NCBI GenBank assembly: GCA_003427395.1 | Contig: BFEA01000910.1 | Coordinates: 272,059-306,353, forward strand | Direction: 5' to 3' | DNA: 34,295 nucleotides | Origin: Chara braunii | Taxonomy: Eukaryota > Streptophyta > Charophyceae > Charales > Characeae | Shown: positions 31,401 to 34,295 of the stretch, in pieces | Numbering within the stretch: position 1 is the first letter of the stretch | How the letters are laid out: each line of letters begins with the position of its first letter | Program-made: the position numbers and the translations under genes | The notes under the pieces: model-generated | Seen by the model: only the letters and a program-made list of their open reading frames with translations | Databases searched by the model: none | What the model was told of the DNA's origin: nothing

Positions 31401-32009
31401 AGAACCGTCGGTTTCGGCCTACCTTTGGGTGGCGTACTCGCGGTCAATCTTCGCAAGATAGGAGCGGAGATCAACAACCGCTACCCCGTCGTCCGTCAAC
31501 GGAGCTGGTACTGTAGCGTGCAAATAGGAGTGTAGATTTGCCATCAAGGCATTGCAATGCGGCCTTGGCAAGGTTCCGGTTGAGGGTAGAGGCATCCAAG
31601 CGAAGTCTTCTCTCGTGAGCGGGTCAAGCTCCTCAAGTCTTGACCACGCCGTCGAGTCCTCAAAAATCAGTGGCGAGCTGACTAGATCACTTGCCGACGG
31701 TGTACAGGCTGCGCATACGCAATCTAAGTGCACGTGGCTAGGCTGGTCTAAAGGTGGTACCAGCTGGAAGACATAATCCTCGTACGTAGCACAAGAATCG
31801 GTGACTAACGCATGCTCCCCGGTAGTGATATCGGTTGCTAGCAAGGCAACCGGTTTCGGCGGAGTAAGGAGAGACGTCGCCTCTCTCCTTGCGCAACTTA
31901 GTTTTCCGAGTTTGCTGGACGGGGTACACGTGCCTTGCCCTTTTCGGGGCATTGTGCGGTCAAGTGAGTGACACCATTGCACCAAAGGCAATATCCGTAC
32001 CGTTGACAA
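28380..32009 (-). pseudogene. pol: Element 4 pol: protease, reverse transcriptase, RNase H, integrase; two in-frame stops
   Basis: One frame, -1 relative to gag, runs for 3.6 kb. After a linker of about 190 residues come the protease active site LIDCGASHNF (Asp 31347-31349) and FNMILGMSWLRS. Reverse transcriptase has LRLCIDYRKLN and VLIYLDDILVYS (YLDD 30288-30299). RNase H has TTNASGYGIGAVLEQ (Asn 29850-29852 in place of Asp) and AADALSRRP. Integrase has the HHCC motif (EFHDARLSAHLG, CAVCHHNK) and D, D-X35-E at 29049, 28866 and 28758. Stops are TAG at 31419-31421, between linker and protease, and TAA at 30159-30161, in the reverse transcriptase thumb where YLGH is expected. An N at 29024 hides one residue near the first integrase Asp. 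Confidence 0.9.
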
Positions 32010-33562
32010 AGATCAAATACTCCCTTGGTTATGTTGAACGCCGTCCATGGTTGCTGCCTAGTTCCCGTCGATGTCGTCGCTTGTGTCGCCTTGTTCTTCC
32101 GAACTCTCTTTGGACGCTTCGGCGGGAGCGCTGCGATAATTCCTCCATCACTCGAGGATGCTGCTGCGGCGTGCAGATCGACTGATTCTTCAGAAATCAC
32201 GGCATTGTTATGTGCCGGTCGTTGATAGCCCTGCTTAGCCACATAGTGCGGCTGGGACTGCCGTTCGTTAGCGGCCTTGTCATCCGTTTGGATGACTAGG
32301 TTCGCGCGATCCAGAATAGCCTGGAATGAGGCATAATCGTACTCGTTGCCGAGTGCCGTTCGCAGTCCTGCGCACGATCGCGAGAAGAACTCGGATCGTT
32401 GGTTTGGAAAACTCAAATCGAAGCGTGGCGTGGTCACTATCTTCTGCCACTTGATCGTCCAGTCTCGAGTTGGCATGCTTCCTTGTGAGCTCGTGTAAAC
32501 CTTGTTCATGGCCGCCTTCACGACGTTGCGGACCATGAATCGAGTGAACCACAGTTGCTCGAACTCCTTCCACGGAATGTGCTTGTGGAGTTCAGCAATG
32601 GTGCATTTCATGGTAGCCGCAAGATGGTTCATCCATGCCTGTGCTCCTCCAATCAGTTGGAGGTAGAGCGCCTTCATCATGTCTTTAGCCGGGACAGTGC
32701 GGCAGGATGCTTCCGTGAGGAAACCTTGCCACCATGTCAAGGCGTCTGTCTTGTTGTAGTCGTCAAACTTGCTGATGTTGAAGTGCGGCATCTTGTAGTT
32801 CTTTGTAGCGGCGTCCGGTCTTATCTGCAGTTTGGTGATGTCCGTCTTGATGGCGGCCACCGTGCTGCTGATCGTGGCCGGACTTGTGAAATCACCTAGT
32901 TCGCCGATGAGATTGACGACATGGTCGATGCGCTCGTTGAGCTGTTTCGCCGTGTCTGTCGTGCAGCCCGACACTGCTTGGGAGGGTCTTGCCTCCAGAG
33001 CAGCAATGCGGCTGTCCATCTGTTGCAGCTGGGAGTCCGCGACCTTGACGGTTGCTGCCAGTGTCTTCACGTTATGGCTAAGATCATGCTGCAGCTGTCG
33101 TGTAGACCTGGAATGAAGGTCCCCCATGGTGCTGTTCCAGATAACTGCACGCATCGTGCATAGTAAAATGTCTGCCAGGTTTTGTCTCTCCTGCTGTACT
33201 GTCGTTGGCTTGGCGCCTGCTACGGGAACATAACGCATCCCGTTGAGCACAGCTGCCCACTGATCGTGTTGAGAGATCAAAAGGTTGGCACTGTCGGCGT
33301 TGAGCTTGTCGACCGCCAACTGCTCCGCCTCAGCTTGTCGCTGGGCTTGGGCTGCAGCTTCTACTGCCAACCATTGTTTTTCTGCTTCGGCAACATCTTG
33401 TCGTTCCTTGGCAAGGGTGAGTGCGTCCGTGTAGGTCTTCACTCTCTGAATGTAGTCCGTGATGGACTCATTCGGCCCTTGAGCAGGACAGATCGGCAAT
33501 GGTTCGACATTGCTAGATGTCGAAGTCTCGGATGATGTTCCGCTGTTCGGCGTGATCGCCAT
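31898..33562 (-). CDS. gag: Element 4 Gag polyprotein
   Basis: This is a complete 554-residue open frame with an ATG at 33560-33562. Residues 1 to about 100 are Gln/Ala/Glu-rich and helical; about residues 165-250 are probably coiled coil (LSHNVKTLAATVKVADSQLQ). The Gag core follows (FDDYNKTDALTWWQGFL, AWMNHLAATMKC, WKEFEQLWFTRFM). A basic, Ser/Thr-rich stretch precedes a perfect CX2CX4HX4C knuckle (CLWCNGVTHLTAQC, 31949-31990). Gag forms the particle and binds the RNA. It overlaps pol by about 110 nt. It is the only major coding part in the window without a lesion. Confidence 0.92.
   Translation of the reverse strand: MAITPNSGTSSETSTSSNVEPLPICPAQGPNESITDYIQRVKTYTDALTLAKERQDVAEAEKQWLAVEAAAQAQRQAEAEQLAVDKLNADSANLLISQHDQWAAVLNGMRYVPVAGAKPTTVQQERQNLADILLCTMRAVIWNSTMGDLHSRSTRQLQHDLSHNVKTLAATVKVADSQLQQMDSRIAALEARPSQAVSGCTTDTAKQLNERIDHVVNLIGELGDFTSPATISSTVAAIKTDITKLQIRPDAATKNYKMPHFNISKFDDYNKTDALTWWQGFLTEASCRTVPAKDMMKALYLQLIGGAQAWMNHLAATMKCTIAELHKHIPWKEFEQLWFTRFMVRNVVKAAMNKVYTSSQGSMPTRDWTIKWQKIVTTPRFDLSFPNQRSEFFSRSCAGLRTALGNEYDYASFQAILDRANLVIQTDDKAANERQSQPHYVAKQGYQRPAHNNAVISEESVDLHAAAASSSDGGIIAALPPKRPKRVRKNKATQATTSTGTRQQPWTAFNITKGVFDLCQRYGYCLWCNGVTHLTAQCPEKGKARVPRPANSEN
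31937..31943 (-). promoter_or_regulatory. Candidate -1 ribosomal frameshift site, gag to pol
   Basis: The minus strand reads A AAG GGC in the gag frame, which fits the X XXY YYZ slippery form. It lies inside the gag/pol overlap, just after the zinc knuckle, and a -1 shift leads into the pol frame. No clear downstream pseudoknot was worked out. Confidence 0.4.
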
Positions 33563-34170
33563 CTAAGTGCTGGTCTGTGGCTGTTGTCGAACTGCAGGTT
33601 GCTGTTGCTGTTGACGATTTGCGATCCTCTTGCTGCGTCGTGGCCGCTGTTCGGTGGCTTGCCCTGCTGGCATCAGAAAACTGCTGTTGAAGGCTGGCTC
33701 GTCCGAATGGTCGCAAAACAGTGAGAGGGAGAGGATGGGTACAGGGGTAGAACAGATCAAGCAATTCGCATACAGTCCCTGTCCCAATGATGAACTTAGA
33801 CACCTAATCAAACAGAAAAAGATAAACTTTCCCCGAAAACAACTCAAAAATTCGTAATAAGAAAATAATAACAAATTAATAATCAATAAAGTTTAATTAA
33901 TGATTAATAACGAATTCATACTTCTTAATAATAATCAATAAAACAATAACTGCAATAATGATAATTAATGAATTTTAAGTTGTGGAAAGATTAGGTATTC
34001 GTTGAGATCATCTATGGTCCGGGAGTTCACTGTTGATTAGTGAACTACCCGGAAGTTGCAATTCTGAGGGCACGATTCCGAACTGTGTTGCCAAAAAAAA
34101 TTCGGATAATTAGGAAGAAAAACACTCGAATTTTTGGAAAACGTAAAATTTTGGGAATTTCAACCAGCGT
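33563..34170 (-). other. Element 4 leader, A/T-rich part
   Basis: No gene is seen. From about 33855 to 33975 the sequence is very A/T-rich with repeated TAATAAT and AATCAATAAA words. A hairpin follows at 34019-34052. No primer site was found, so it should be right of the window. Confidence 0.6.
34019..34052. repeat. Inverted repeat with 12-bp stem and one bulge
   Basis: CCGGGAGTTCAC (34019-34030), a 9-nt loop, then GTGAACTACCCGG (34040-34052). One extra base bulges out of the stem. Confidence 0.88.
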
Positions 34171-34173
34171 TGT

Positions 34174-34295
34174 CACGCGGGGATCCCCGGGGCCCAAGCT
34201 GGGGTAGGGGTTTCAACCCCGGAACCCCGCCGCGGGGCTACCCGACCCCCGCCCCCGCAAAAACAACCCCGGCCCTGCCCCAACCCCGCCACCCC
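34174..34295. repeat. C/G-run-rich low-complexity end
   Basis: The last 120 bp are dominated by CCCCG and GGGG runs and short palindromes such as GGGGATCCCC. Composition changes sharply from the A/T-rich leader on its left. I cannot tell whether it belongs to element 4 or to another repeat. Confidence 0.7.

Larger units (their letters stand above)
26746..34295 (-). mobile_element. Element 4: youngest chromovirus, minus strand, 5' end outside window
   Basis: From the right edge down the minus strand there is a leader, an open gag with zinc knuckle, a pol in one frame, a chromodomain, a polypurine tract and a 3' LTR that starts exactly where LTR copy C of element 3 breaks off. It therefore inserted into element 3. 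Lesions are few: two in-frame stops in pol, one frameshift near 28380, and a stop and a frameshift in the chromodomain. Single N at 29024 and 31057 mark uncertain bases. Confidence 0.9.

Noticed and set aside
31419-31421. Programmed stop-codon readthrough at the TAG between linker and protease of element 4
   Set aside because: A second stop of the same kind (30159-30161) lies in reverse transcriptase, so simple point mutation explains both, and no readthrough context was recognised.

Overview
The window is intergenic, repeat-dominated nuclear DNA of a green plant or streptophyte alga. I recognise no host protein gene. The evidence is four different Ty3/gypsy chromovirus-type LTR retrotransposons (order gag, protease, reverse transcriptase, RNase H, integrase, chromodomain), primer sites for plant initiator tRNA-Met, and a piece of plant-type U6 snRNA. 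The Gag of the first element (start MVDTRSGKS, then a long Glu/Lys/Arg-rich stretch) resembles, from memory, retroelement proteins of the charophyte Chara braunii. That species is my best guess; it is not proven here.

Layout: Element 1 (+ strand, 1 to about 7570) has its leader, gag, pol and a putative 3' LTR; its 5' LTR lies left of the window. Element 2 (- strand, about 7571 to 16886) is the oldest and most decayed. It is interrupted three times: by a Gly/Tyr-rich low-complexity insertion (about 9476-10480), by a solo LTR (12930-14264) that splits its gag zinc knuckle, and by element 3, which sits in its 5' LTR at 16887. Element 3 (- strand, 16887-26745) has two LTRs of the same family as the solo LTR, a tRNA-Met primer site, decayed gag and pol, an assembly gap, and a U6 snRNA retropseudogene with a perfect 15-bp target-site duplication in its integrase gene. 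Element 4 (- strand, 26746 to beyond the right edge) has cut off the 5' LTR of element 3 and is the youngest and best preserved: gag is open and pol is one frame with two in-frame stops until a frameshift near its end.

The order of insertion is therefore: element 2, then the solo LTR element and element 3, then U6 in element 3 and element 4 in the LTR of element 3. None of the four elements looks able to move on its own. The parts most worth a second look are the U6 retropseudogene, an Asn in place of the first catalytic Asp of RNase H in all four elements, a candidate -1 frameshift site in element 4, short palindromes at the polypurine tracts, a TTGACC minisatellite, and the Gly/Tyr-rich insertion. 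I did not find an unknown gene system.
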